DNA of 64,000 nucleotides from positions 1-64,000 of the forward strand of contig CAKPNF010000004.1 of the NCBI GenBank assembly GCA_934168305.1, given 5' to 3'. Both the position numbers and the translations under genes were made by a program. Positions 1 to 8,964 of this stretch are shown one piece after another (positions within the stretch are counted from its first letter, which is position 1; each line of letters begins with the position of its first letter). This DNA comes from an uncultured Clostridia bacterium. GTDB taxonomy: Bacteria > Bacillota > Clostridia > TANB77 > CAG-508. A model generated the notes under the pieces. That model was not told the DNA's origin and searched no databases. It worked only from the letters and a program-made list of their open reading frames with translations.

Positions 1-4
1 ATTT

Positions 5-94
5 GGAGATGTACCCAAGTGGTGAAGGGGACTGTTTGCTAAACAGTTAGGTCTCGAAAGGGGCGCGGAGGTTCGAACCCTCTCATCTCCGCCA
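5..94 (+). tRNA. tRNA-Ser (anticodon GCU)
   Basis: The acceptor stem GGAGATG (5-11) pairs with CATCTCC (84-90), followed by discriminator G and an encoded CCA. The anticodon arm ACTGT/ACAGT encloses a seven-base loop with GCT at 38-40, which reads AGC/AGU serine codons. A long variable arm (class II tRNA) and a GGTTCGAACCC T-arm are present. About 90 nt long, as expected for tRNA-Ser. Confidence 0.97.
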
Positions 95-293
95 AATAAA
101 TTATAAAAAATTGAGATTTTAATTTAGTATAATTTTAATCTCGATTTTTTTATTATGGATATTTAAAATTTAAACTTTATAAAAATAAATACTAATTATA
201 ATGTAATGTAAAATTAACTTATACAAAAATTTTAAAATAATTAATAAATAGTTTAAAAAATATAACAAAAAGTAAAAAAAATGCCAAAAAAAG

Positions 294-322
294 TTGAAAA
301 TTAAAAATAAATACTGTATAAT
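294..322 (+). promoter_or_regulatory. Promoter of the pilin/T4SS cluster
   Basis: TTGAAA (294-299) and TATAAT (317-322) are separated by exactly 17 bp, a near-consensus sigma-A promoter. The predicted start near 329 places the ATG at 332 almost at the 5' end, which supports translation from the RBS-preceded ATG at 353 instead. Confidence 0.75.
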
Positions 323-352
323 TTAGATAGTATGAAGAAAGATGGTGATGAA

Positions 353-772
353 ATGAAAAAAAAAAGTAAGTTTAGTTTAATAATTATAACCATTTTTATA
401 ATTACAAATTTAATTGTTATAAACAATAGTTATGGAGCAGTATGGGAAAAATTACCAGATAATTTTTATAAAAGTAAAGAAAATAAAAGTAGTGATGTTA
501 TAAATCCGGATGATTATAAACCTGTAGATTTATTAGAAGATCAAGGTACTTTGAATATGGCAAATAAAATAATAGGAGCTTTTCAAGCTATAGGAAGTAT
601 TGTTTCAGTGTTAGCATTAGTAATAATAGGAGTAAAATATATGATTGGAAGCATTGAAGAAAAAGCTGAGTATAAAAAAACAATGATTAATTATATAATA
701 GGAGCAATATTGGTTTTTGCTATAAGTAATATTTCTGCTGCAATATATAATTTTACAAAAAATTTAAATTAA
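353..772 (+). CDS. T4SS pilin-like small membrane protein 1
   Basis: A 139-residue protein with an N-terminal signal/TM segment, a variable extracellular stretch and two C-terminal hydrophobic segments joined by a charged turn containing EEKAEYKK. This is the layout of TrbC/VirB2-type pilins annotated in Gram-positive type IV secretion clusters. The start at 353 is chosen because GGTGAT lies just upstream, whereas the in-frame ATG at 332 sits next to the promoter start. It is the first of three tandem paralogues; proteins 1 and 3 share QAIGSIVSVL and the EEKAEYKK turn almost word for word. Function as a pilus or channel subunit is inferred from family and context. Confidence 0.8.
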   Translation: MKKKSKFSLIIITIFIITNLIVINNSYGAVWEKLPDNFYKSKENKSSDVINPDDYKPVDLLEDQGTLNMANKIIGAFQAIGSIVSVLALVIIGVKYMIGSIEEKAEYKKTMINYIIGAILVFAISNISAAIYNFTKNLN

Positions 773-785
773 AAAGGAAGAGTAT

Positions 786-1166
786 ATGAATAAAAAAATA
801 TTAAAAATATTTGTATTAATTATTATAATGATTTTTAGTGTAAATATAAAAAAAGCATATTCAATTGATTTAGGACATGTAATACAGAATGGAAAGGTCT
901 TTATAAATAGTGGTAGTGGAACGGTGTCAGTTGATAATGAAAAATTGAAGAAAACATCAAGCAGTATTTATAATATTTTATTAATGATTTCGTTTGTTGT
1001 TGTTGCAATTGTGGGAATAACATTAGGGATTAAATTTATGATGTCTGGTGTAGAAGAAAAAGCTGAAGTAAAAAAATCATTAATTATATTTATAATAGGA
1101 TGTGTTGTAGCATATGGTTCTTTCGGTATTTGGAGAACGGTAGTTACATTTTTAAATACATTATAA
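786..1166 (+). CDS. T4SS pilin-like small membrane protein 2
   Basis: A 126-residue protein with an N-terminal signal-like hydrophobic segment and a C-terminal TM hairpin around the turn EEKAEVKK. It is the most diverged of the three tandem paralogues, ending in an aromatic-rich stretch (GIWRTVVTFL). An AAAGGAAGAG ribosome binding site precedes it and it starts 14 bp after the previous stop, so the genes are co-transcribed. It is probably a pilin or a minor pilin; which of the three forms the major filament cannot be told from sequence. Confidence 0.75.
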   Translation: MNKKILKIFVLIIIMIFSVNIKKAYSIDLGHVIQNGKVFINSGSGTVSVDNEKLKKTSSSIYNILLMISFVVVAIVGITLGIKFMMSGVEEKAEVKKSLIIFIIGCVVAYGSFGIWRTVVTFLNTL

Positions 1167-1237
1167 AGTTATTAAAATTTCTTATTTATAATAAGAATAT
1201 AATAAAAATAAATACAAAATAAGAAGGAGGAAAAAAT

Positions 1238-1582
1238 ATGAAAAAGCTAGTTAAATTAGTACATATAATGTTATTAGCTATTGTACTATTATCATCATTA
1301 TCAATGGTTTTTGCAGCTACTGATCCATCAGCTTTAACAGGAACAACTACAGATACATTTGATAATATTGGAAAACAAATAATAGGTATGGTTCAAGCTA
1401 TAGGAAGTATTGTTTCAGTTCTAGTATTAGTTATATTAGGTATTAAATATATGATGGGAAGTGCTGAAGAAAAAGCTGAATATAAAAAGACTTTTATACC
1501 ATATTTAATAGGTGCAATTTTAATATTTGCAGCATCAAATCTTGCATCTATGATTTATGGATTTGCAACTACTATTAAATAA
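1238..1582 (+). CDS. T4SS pilin-like small membrane protein 3
   Basis: A 114-residue protein with a clear signal peptide (hydrophobic core ending near VFAAT), a short linker and the two-helix hairpin IVSVL...GIKYMMGSAEEKAEYKK...GAILIFAASN typical of TrbC/VirB2-like pilins. A strong AAGGAGG site lies 8 bp upstream of the ATG. It is separated from gene 2 by 71 bp and followed directly by a rho-independent terminator. Having the strongest RBS and the shortest mature form, it is a candidate for the major pilin, but that is inference. Confidence 0.8.
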   Translation: MKKLVKLVHIMLLAIVLLSSLSMVFAATDPSALTGTTTDTFDNIGKQIIGMVQAIGSIVSVLVLVILGIKYMMGSAEEKAEYKKTFIPYLIGAILIFAASNLASMIYGFATTIK

Positions 1583-1612
1583 TAAATAATATTTTTAAAT
1601 ATCAAAATGTTA

Positions 1613-1657
1613 AAAGTCAGAAAATAAACTCTTAATGTTTATTTTCTGACTTTTTTT
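1613..1657 (+). terminator. Rho-independent terminator after the pilin genes
   Basis: A 17-bp perfect inverted repeat (1613-1629 with 1637-1653) and a 7-nt loop is followed by a T tract. It separates the pilin transcript from the downstream secretion genes. Confidence 0.9.
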
Positions 1658-1766
1658 ATATTTCTCAGAATACATAAATCCCTAAGAAAAATAATTATTA
1701 TTAAAAATACAATATATTACAGCAATATTACAAATCTATTAAATTTCCACTTTTTTTGATAAAAAC

Positions 1767-1797
1767 TATACAATTATCCACAGATTTGTGGTATAAT
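1767..1797 (+). promoter_or_regulatory. Promoter of the VirB3-VirB4-VirB6 operon
   Basis: An extended -10 element, TGG directly before TATAAT (1789-1797), lies 43 bp upstream of the VirB3-like ATG. The -35 (TATACA, 1767-1772) is weak and 19 bp away, so the extended -10 probably carries recognition. Confidence 0.55.
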
Positions 1798-1839
1798 AAA
1801 TATGTATAATTATAAATATTATAATATGGAGGAAAAATT

Positions 1840-2205
1840 ATGCAAACTTATGAAATACCAAGAAATTATAAAGGTGAAGGAAGAATATTATATATTTTTT
1901 CAACAAAAGGATTGATATATACATGTGTAGGAGCAGGAATAGGTTTAATTTTTTATTTAATCTTTAAAATTTTGGGGTTTACTACAATAGGTATTATTAT
2001 TACATTAATTTTTGGTGTAATAGGTTTTATAATTGGAACTTTGAAAGTACCAGAAACAAATAATTTGAAAATAGCAAAAAAAACCGGAGGAGAAAATATT
2101 GATGAGGTTATTTTAAGATGGATAAGATTTAAGAAAAACGGAAATAAGATTTATGTATACAAAACAGAGGAGGAAACAAAAGATGAACAACAATCAAATG
2201 ATTAA
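1840..2205 (+). CDS. VirB3/PrgI-family T4SS inner-membrane protein
   Basis: A 121-residue protein starting MQTYEIPRNYKGEGRI, with a pair of adjacent TM helices (about residues 25-70) and a cytoplasmic tail. This architecture and the N-terminal IPRNYKGEGR motif match the PrgI family (VirB3 equivalent of Gram-positive conjugation systems). It immediately precedes the VirB4-type genes, the usual order. The stop overlaps the start of the next gene by 23 bp, showing translational coupling. Confidence 0.85.
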   Translation: MQTYEIPRNYKGEGRILYIFSTKGLIYTCVGAGIGLIFYLIFKILGFTTIGIIITLIFGVIGFIIGTLKVPETNNLKIAKKTGGENIDEVILRWIRFKKNGNKIYVYKTEEETKDEQQSND

Positions 2206-3412
2206 TTTATTAACTATAATACTAGGTATTATGATAGGTGTTCTTTTTATTTTGTGTATTGTGTTTGTTATACTAAAAGTAAAAAATAGCAAACCAAAAC
2301 AAAAAAATGTACGAAAAAAAGAAGTTTTAAAAAATGGTGAATCTGTGGAATATAAAAATTATAGTAGAGAGTCTATTTTTAAATTTATGGAATTTGATGA
2401 AATTAAAGATAATATGATTGTTCAAAAAAATGGTAAAAGATATTTAATGGTTATTGAATGTCAAGGAATAAATTATGATTTAATGTCAGGTTTAGAAAAA
2501 AATAGTGTAGAACAGGGATTTTTACAATTTTTGAATACTTTAAGATACCCAATTCAAATATATGTTCAAACAAGAACTGTAAATTTGGGTAGTAGTATAA
2601 ATGCATATAAGGAAAGAGTAAAAAATATTTCTAAACAATATGCAGATAAACAAATAGAATATAATCAAAAGGTACGTTCAGGAGATTATTCAGAAGTAGA
2701 ATTACAAAAGGAAAATTATGAATTAACAAGACAAAGAAATTTATATGAATATGGTATTGATATAATTAATAATACTGAAAAGATGAGTTTAAATAAGAAT
2801 ATATTGAGCAAACATTATTATATTATAATTCCGTATTATTCAGAAGAAGCATCAAATACAAATTTTGATAAAGAAGAAATATCTAATTTGGCATTTTCAG
2901 AATTATATACAAAAGCTCAATCATTAATAAATTCATTATCTGTATGTGAAATAAATAGCAAGGTGCTTGATTCTGTTGAATTAGCAGAATTACTATATGT
3001 TGCATATAATAGAGATGAATCAGAAACATTTAATTTAAAAAGAGCTTTAAATGCTGGATATGAGGATTTATATTCTACTGCTCCAGATGTCTTGGATAAA
3101 AGAATGAAAGAATTGAATATAAAGATTGAAGAAGATGCAATAAAGAAAGCTAATGAAATTATACAAAATGTAATAGAAGAGAATCAAAAGCAAAAAAAAG
3201 TAAAACAAAAGGAAGCAGAATTGAATGAAATAATTGACCAAATGGCTTTAGCATTAATAGAAGAAAATAAAGAATTGTTGGGACAAGATGTAACGAATGA
3301 AGCTAAAAATAGAATCAAAAATGATAGTAAAAAGAAAACAGAAGAAAAACAAGGAGGAGAGGAAGATGTCAAAAAAACAAAAACTACAAGAAGAAACACA
3401 AAATCAGTTTAG
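2183..3412 (+). CDS. TraC-like T4SS protein (VirB4 N-terminal-like), membrane anchored
   Basis: A 409-residue protein with one N-terminal TM helix (about residues 7-33), then a mixed domain containing VEQGFLQFLNTLRYPIQIYVQTR, a pattern found in TraC-like proteins and in VirB4 N-terminal domains, and a long charged coiled-coil, Lys/Glu-rich tail. The start at 2183 is chosen because GAGGAGG lies 9 bp upstream. It has no Walker motif. Its end overlaps the next gene by 47 bp. It probably binds VirB4 at the inner face of the membrane; that role is inferred from order and domain resemblance. Confidence 0.7.
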   Translation: MNNNQMINLLTIILGIMIGVLFILCIVFVILKVKNSKPKQKNVRKKEVLKNGESVEYKNYSRESIFKFMEFDEIKDNMIVQKNGKRYLMVIECQGINYDLMSGLEKNSVEQGFLQFLNTLRYPIQIYVQTRTVNLGSSINAYKERVKNISKQYADKQIEYNQKVRSGDYSEVELQKENYELTRQRNLYEYGIDIINNTEKMSLNKNILSKHYYIIIPYYSEEASNTNFDKEEISNLAFSELYTKAQSLINSLSVCEINSKVLDSVELAELLYVAYNRDESETFNLKRALNAGYEDLYSTAPDVLDKRMKELNIKIEEDAIKKANEIIQNVIEENQKQKKVKQKEAELNEIIDQMALALIEENKELLGQDVTNEAKNRIKNDSKKKTEEKQGGEEDVKKTKTTRRNTKSV

Positions 3413-5327
3413 AGAATATCAAGAAGATGATGTTAGGATATTAAAGAAAAAGACCATTAAAGAGTTAATAGCGCCTTCTGGAATAGATGTTTCTAATATA
3501 GATCACTTAGAAATAATTTCTAATACTAAAAGATATGCTAGAAGCTTCTTTGTTTCATCTCTTCCAAGAATGTGTTCATTTCCTGAATTATTTAGAGATA
3601 TGTATATGTTTGGTGATATAAATACTTCAATATATATAAATCCTATTAAAGAAGAAAAATCTCAAAATGATTTAAATAGAGTAATAAATGAATTAGAAAC
3701 AGAAAGAATTGTAGCGGCTGATAAAGGAAATATAAATAGAGAGAGTACAATTACACAGAAAAGATATGAAGCTGAGAGGTTAAGAGACGAAATTGCAGCA
3801 GGTTTTAATAAATTGTTTGAAGCTTCAATTATATCTACTATATTTACATATAATTTAGAAGATTTGGATAGACAAACAAAATTATTATCTTCAGAAATGT
3901 CCAAATCATTGGTAGGTATAAAAACTGCATGGGGAATGCAAGAGGATGCATTCAAATCTAATTTACCTTTTATGAATGATAAAATAAATAAAACTCATAC
4001 TTTTGATAGAAATTCAATGGGAACGGTATTTCCATTTACAACTTCAGAAGTAGGACATCCAACTGGAGTTCCCTTAGGATTTAACAAACAAACAGGTACA
4101 CCTATTTTATTTGATAATTTTCATTCATCACTTACAAATTATAATATGGTTATATTTGCTAAATCTGGTGCTGGTAAATCAGTTACGATGAAAACACTTA
4201 TATCTAGATCTTCAGTCTTAATGGGAATTGAGAGTTTAGCTTTAGATGCAGAAGGTGAATATACAATTGTCGCAGAAAGCTTGGGAGGAATAAATGTAGT
4301 TATAAGCCCTAATTCGCAAACTATTATTAATTTATTTGATGTTGAAACAGAGATAGTAAAAGATGAAATTACAGGAAAAGAAAGAACAACTTTGAACATA
4401 GAAAATAAAGTTGAGGATGTTACTCAAGCATTAGTTACAATGGCTAGAGGAAGTACACGCTCTGATGAGGTGAATGAGCTTACAAAACAAATAATTGCAG
4501 AGGCTGTTTCTGAAGAATATGCAGCATTAGGAATAAATAATAATCCAGAAAGTTTATATAAACCAATAAAGGGTGGCTTAACACAGGAAAATATATTTTC
4601 AAAAGAAAGAAAAGAAATGCCTACTATAGGTTCTTGGTATAAAAGAATTGAAGCAAAGGCTAAAGAAAATAAAAATAAAGATTATCAATATCATTATAGT
4701 TATTTATTGAAAGTTATGAAACAATATATAAGAGAATATGATGGACAAATGGCATATTTTGATGGTCAATCAACATTTGAATTATTGGAAGGAGCTCCTT
4801 TTATAAATTTGGATATTTCTCAATTAGAGGAAAGATTTGCAAGACCTCTTGCACAACAAATATTACTTTCTTGGATATGGGAAAAATTTGTTAAGAAGAA
4901 TAGTGAGGACAAGAAAAAAGCTACACAAAAGAGAGTTTTAGTTGATGAAGCTTGGATGTTATTGCCTTATCCAGAAGCAGTTGATTTTTTAAATAAAATG
5001 GCAAGACGTGCAAGAAAAAGAAATGTTTCTTTGGCTATTGTTTCTCAAAGATTTCAAGATTTTTATGAAAAACCAGAAGCGCAAGCTGTTCTTACATCTT
5101 CAGATACAAAACTATTTTTAGCACAGGATAAATCTGAAATTCAATATTTAAAGGAAGTATTCAAATTATCAGAAGGAGAAGCTAATTTTTTAGTAACTTG
5201 TCAAAAAGGTGAGGGATTATTGAAAGTGGGTAGTGATTCGGCAATATTAAAAATAATACCAACTAAAAAAGAATTTGAATTTGTTGAAACAAATTTAAAT
5301 AAATTGGTACAAATGAATAAGGATTAA
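3366..5327 (+). CDS. VirB4-family T4SS ATPase
   Basis: A 653-residue P-loop ATPase that energises type IV secretion. The Walker A motif AKSGAGKS is at about residues 265-272 and Walker B KRVLVDEAW at about 522-530, followed by a conserved ARKRNVSLAIVSQRFQDF segment typical of VirB4/TraE ATPases. The start at 3366 is set by a perfect AAGGAGG 8 bp upstream; the reading frame is open further upstream only inside the previous gene. No frame defects. It uses a CGC arginine codon (4458-4460) normally, which bears on the CGG finding. Confidence 0.92.
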   Translation: MSKKQKLQEETQNQFREYQEDDVRILKKKTIKELIAPSGIDVSNIDHLEIISNTKRYARSFFVSSLPRMCSFPELFRDMYMFGDINTSIYINPIKEEKSQNDLNRVINELETERIVAADKGNINRESTITQKRYEAERLRDEIAAGFNKLFEASIISTIFTYNLEDLDRQTKLLSSEMSKSLVGIKTAWGMQEDAFKSNLPFMNDKINKTHTFDRNSMGTVFPFTTSEVGHPTGVPLGFNKQTGTPILFDNFHSSLTNYNMVIFAKSGAGKSVTMKTLISRSSVLMGIESLALDAEGEYTIVAESLGGINVVISPNSQTIINLFDVETEIVKDEITGKERTTLNIENKVEDVTQALVTMARGSTRSDEVNELTKQIIAEAVSEEYAALGINNNPESLYKPIKGGLTQENIFSKERKEMPTIGSWYKRIEAKAKENKNKDYQYHYSYLLKVMKQYIREYDGQMAYFDGQSTFELLEGAPFINLDISQLEERFARPLAQQILLSWIWEKFVKKNSEDKKKATQKRVLVDEAWMLLPYPEAVDFLNKMARRARKRNVSLAIVSQRFQDFYEKPEAQAVLTSSDTKLFLAQDKSEIQYLKEVFKLSEGEANFLVTCQKGEGLLKVGSDSAILKIIPTKKEFEFVETNLNKLVQMNKD

Positions 5328-5364
5328 GGATATATTAAATGTGAATCTTAAAAGGAGAAGGTAT

Positions 5365-7935
5365 ATGAAAATATTTACTAAAAAAAGAATGAAACAAAGG
5401 ATTATTTCAATACTTATTACAATATTATTGCTTCAAAATGTTGTCCCAACTGAATCTAAAGCAGGAGGAGATGGTATAGGAGGAATATTATTTTCACCAA
5501 TACAGACATTAATATTAACATTAGGTGATGTTGGAGAAATGTTATTGAATATATCGGTAGATGGTACTTCAAAGGTTACCGTAACTTTATCAAAAGATGA
5601 AAGCGTAGTTGATAAAGTATCTGATGGTATCATAGATGTTGTTTTTGGAGGTGGTATAGTAGGAGATGCTTTAGGTAAAGTACCAGTTATTGGTAGTATA
5701 AGAAAAAAAGGTACTGGATTAATAAAAAAAGCAAATAAATGGGTTATAAAAGAAGCTAAATCAATTATTGTCGGAAGTAAAGATTTTGAAAAAGAAATTG
5801 AATTACCTGTTTTATCAGTTACACCTGATAAAATATTTTCAAATCAAATCCCATTATTAGATGTTAATATTATAAAACCTAATAAATATACACATATAGA
5901 TAGTGATGGTAATGAAGTTGAAGTGACTAATACGCCAGTAAATGTTATGCAAAAAACAATATCAAGTTGGTATTTTGTGTTAAGGAATATTGCCATTGTT
6001 GCTTTTTTATCGATGTTAGTATATATAGGAATTAGAATTATTATAAGTAGTGTAGCTAATGAAAAGGCAAAATATAAACAAATGTTAATAGATTGGATTG
6101 TTGGATTATGTTTGTTATTTTCGATGCATTATATTATGAGTTTTGTACTATATATGACAGAAGAAATTATTGATTTACTAGATATAAATAATGGAGATGT
6201 TATTATTAAAATGGATGATTTGAAATTGACTGATTATAATTCAGATAGTTCTAAAGTAAAAAACATAGTTCAATATTATAATAAAGATAAAGATGGTTCA
6301 GAAGTGCAAACTTTGAGTTGGAGAACTGATATGGCAGGATATATTAGGTTTCTTGCTCAGTCTAATATAAAATCAAATTCTATAATTGTTAGGATGGGAT
6401 TCAGTATCTTGTACTTAACATTAGTTATATATACATATTTATTTATGTTTCAATACTTAAGGAGATTATTAAATTTAATTTTTTTAACATTAATTGCTCC
6501 ATTTGTTGCATTGGCGTATCCATTAGATAAAATTGGAGATGGTAAGGCTCAAGCATTTAATATGTGGTTAAGAGAATATTTGACAAATTTATTAATACAA
6601 CCTATGCATTTAATTTTATATACTGTACTTATTGGTTCGGCAATAAATTTATCAACAGATCATCCAATTTATGCTATAATAGTTTTTGGATTTATGTTAC
6701 AGGCTGAAAAATTAATTAAAAAAATGTTCAGACTTAATAATGCTGATACAGTTCAAAATGCTTCAGGAGGAGCATTTACAGGTGCAATGGTAATGCAAGG
6801 TGTTAATTCACTTGTAAAACATATTGGCAATAGAGGAAATGGTGGTAATAAAAAAACCAAAGGTAATATACAATCAGGAAGTGATGATTCAAGAATAAGA
6901 TTGGCAGAAAATAGATCTTCTAATATTGGGACAGAAGATGAAGGAAATTATATGGATAATGTATTAGGTTCGGAAGCACAATTATTAGAAGAAAGTGATC
7001 AGGAAAAAGAGAATAAAGAAACAAATAATATTAAAACTGATAATTTTGATGATTTGGGAGGAAACGAGTATACTCTTAGTAAAAATGGTATATATTTACC
7101 TAATAGTGTTGCTAACAAAGAACAAAAGGATGTATCTAATTTAAGCAATATAAATAATCCTGAATCTAAAGTAGAGGATATGCCTGATTTAAAAAATAAA
7201 ATTAGTTATAATAGTTTTGATTTATCAACAAGTACAGGAAAGAGGAAGAAGTTATCAAAAAGTAAATATATAGGTTCGGTAGGAAGATTATATGGACCAA
7301 AATTAGGGAAAACAATAGCAAAAGCAGGGGTTGCAGCAATTGGCGCTGGCACATTAGGAATGGTTGGTGTTGCTGCAGGACTAGTCTCAGATGATTATTC
7401 TAATGTCTTAAAATATGGTGCTGCTGGTTTAACAGGTGGAATGATTGGAGGAAATGTAATTGCGGAAAATGCAATTAATGCACCAAAAAAAATTGTAGAT
7501 TCAGTTGGAAGTTGGACTAAGAATCAAAAAGATGAAATAATAAGAGAGGCGTACAAAAATAATCCTAAAGAATATAAAGAATATTTAAATGAAAAATCTG
7601 ATAGAGAATTTTTAAATAATAAAGAAATAAAACAAAAATATATAGAGGCATTTGGAGAAGAAGATTCAAAGAAAATTATGCAAAAAGCAATAAAATATAG
7701 AGAACATGGAATTACTGATAATGATATAATTATAAAAGCAATGAAACAAAAGTCAAAATCATTAGGAATAGAGGTAGATGATGATAGAAGAATTGTTTCT
7801 GCTAAATTGGCATCTAAAATAGATAACGAAAAAGATATGGAAAACACAATAAAAAGACTTAAAGAAAGAGGAATACCTGAAAAAACAATTAAGGAACAAG
7901 AAAAGATTCTTAGAAACATGAAAAATATGTATTAA
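5365..7935 (+). CDS. VirB6/TrbL-like polytopic T4SS membrane protein
   Basis: An 856-residue protein with a signal-like N-terminus, a cluster of TM helices between about residues 190 and 460, then a long hydrophilic tail broken by a Gly/Ala-rich membrane-like stretch near residues 650-700 and ending in charged helices. The position after virB4 and the topology match VirB6/TrbL channel components. The segment around GIRIIISSVANEKAKYKQ resembles the EEKAEYKK TM hairpin of the upstream pilins. The start at 5365 follows AAAGGAGAAGG; a GTG 24 bp upstream overlaps the RBS and is unlikely. Confidence 0.8.
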   Translation: MKIFTKKRMKQRIISILITILLLQNVVPTESKAGGDGIGGILFSPIQTLILTLGDVGEMLLNISVDGTSKVTVTLSKDESVVDKVSDGIIDVVFGGGIVGDALGKVPVIGSIRKKGTGLIKKANKWVIKEAKSIIVGSKDFEKEIELPVLSVTPDKIFSNQIPLLDVNIIKPNKYTHIDSDGNEVEVTNTPVNVMQKTISSWYFVLRNIAIVAFLSMLVYIGIRIIISSVANEKAKYKQMLIDWIVGLCLLFSMHYIMSFVLYMTEEIIDLLDINNGDVIIKMDDLKLTDYNSDSSKVKNIVQYYNKDKDGSEVQTLSWRTDMAGYIRFLAQSNIKSNSIIVRMGFSILYLTLVIYTYLFMFQYLRRLLNLIFLTLIAPFVALAYPLDKIGDGKAQAFNMWLREYLTNLLIQPMHLILYTVLIGSAINLSTDHPIYAIIVFGFMLQAEKLIKKMFRLNNADTVQNASGGAFTGAMVMQGVNSLVKHIGNRGNGGNKKTKGNIQSGSDDSRIRLAENRSSNIGTEDEGNYMDNVLGSEAQLLEESDQEKENKETNNIKTDNFDDLGGNEYTLSKNGIYLPNSVANKEQKDVSNLSNINNPESKVEDMPDLKNKISYNSFDLSTSTGKRKKLSKSKYIGSVGRLYGPKLGKTIAKAGVAAIGAGTLGMVGVAAGLVSDDYSNVLKYGAAGLTGGMIGGNVIAENAINAPKKIVDSVGSWTKNQKDEIIREAYKNNPKEYKEYLNEKSDREFLNNKEIKQKYIEAFGEEDSKKIMQKAIKYREHGITDNDIIIKAMKQKSKSLGIEVDDDRRIVSAKLASKIDNEKDMENTIKRLKERGIPEKTIKEQEKILRNMKNMY

Positions 7936-7965
7936 AGTAATATATAAATTAAGGAGGCTATAATT

Positions 7966-8919
7966 ATGAATAAAATTATAAGATTTTATAATCAAAATAG
8001 AAGGAAGATTTTTATTACTATCATAATTATAGCTTTTTTATTTGCTTTGTTGCAGTTATTAGATAAGAGTTTAGAAATTAAAAATAGATATGAAAGCGAC
8101 AATATGAGTAAAGTAGAAAATATAGAAAATGAAAATATCTTAATATCCGGAAAATCAATAAGTACAGGAGAAAAAATATCAAATTTAATATTACAGAAAG
8201 ATTCTGAAATAATAAAGAAATTTATAGAATATTGTAATGATAAAAATTTAGAAGAGGCTTATAATCTACTCACAGATGAATGCAAAGAAGAGATGTTTCC
8301 TAATATAAATGATTTTATGAATATTTATTATATGTCTTTTTTTAATGGAGAAACCCAATATTATACTATTGAAAATTGGTCTGGTAATACTTATGAAATT
8401 AATCTTGTGGGAGATATATTATCCACTGGAAAAGTAAATGATATGAAAAATAAACAAGATTATATAACAATTGTTAAACAAAAAAATGATAATTATAAAA
8501 TTAATATTAATAATTATATTGGACGAATAATGTTAAACAAACAAACAGAAAGTAATAATATAATAATAAATATTGAAAGTAAAGATGTTTATAAAGATTA
8601 TGAAATATATAATATATCTATCTCAAATAATACAAATAATATAATTTCTTTGAGTATGATTGAAGATTCTAAAGCAATTTATTTATTAGACGAAAATAAT
8701 ATGAAGTATTATTTCTATAATAATGAAATTATACAAAATAAATTAATTATACAAAATGGTTTTAAGAATAGTTTGAAAATTAAATTTGATAATTCATATA
8801 GTTCTACTAAAAATATTGAAACGTTAGTATTCTCAAAGATGATTTTAGATTATAATGAATACAAAGATTTAGAAGATAAAACAAAATATGATTTTTATGT
8901 ATTTAAAGCAAATATTTAA
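7966..8919 (+). CDS. Membrane-anchored NTF2-like protein (VirB8-like)
   Basis: A 317-residue protein with a single N-terminal TM helix (about residues 14-32) and an extracytoplasmic domain. The segment IIKKFIEYCNDKNLEEAYNLLTDECK is the typical first helix of NTF2-like folds, to which VirB8/TcpC proteins belong. It lies between the VirB6-like and wall-hydrolase genes, where Gram-positive systems often carry a VirB8 homologue. Assignment to VirB8 rests on fold-level resemblance and position, not on a diagnostic motif. An AAGGAGG site precedes the ATG. Confidence 0.6.
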   Translation: MNKIIRFYNQNRRKIFITIIIIAFLFALLQLLDKSLEIKNRYESDNMSKVENIENENILISGKSISTGEKISNLILQKDSEIIKKFIEYCNDKNLEEAYNLLTDECKEEMFPNINDFMNIYYMSFFNGETQYYTIENWSGNTYEINLVGDILSTGKVNDMKNKQDYITIVKQKNDNYKININNYIGRIMLNKQTESNNIIINIESKDVYKDYEIYNISISNNTNNIISLSMIEDSKAIYLLDENNMKYYFYNNEIIQNKLIIQNGFKNSLKIKFDNSYSSTKNIETLVFSKMILDYNEYKDLEDKTKYDFYVFKANI

Positions 8920-8964
8920 ATAAATATTTTATATTAAAATATCAAATAATAAAGGAGGTAATAT

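Noticed and set aside
2153..3412. TraC-like and VirB4 genes as one frameshifted gene
   Set aside because: The overlap carries a perfect RBS and ATG for virB4 (3366), and the upstream protein ends in a non-conserved charged tail, as expected of two genes.
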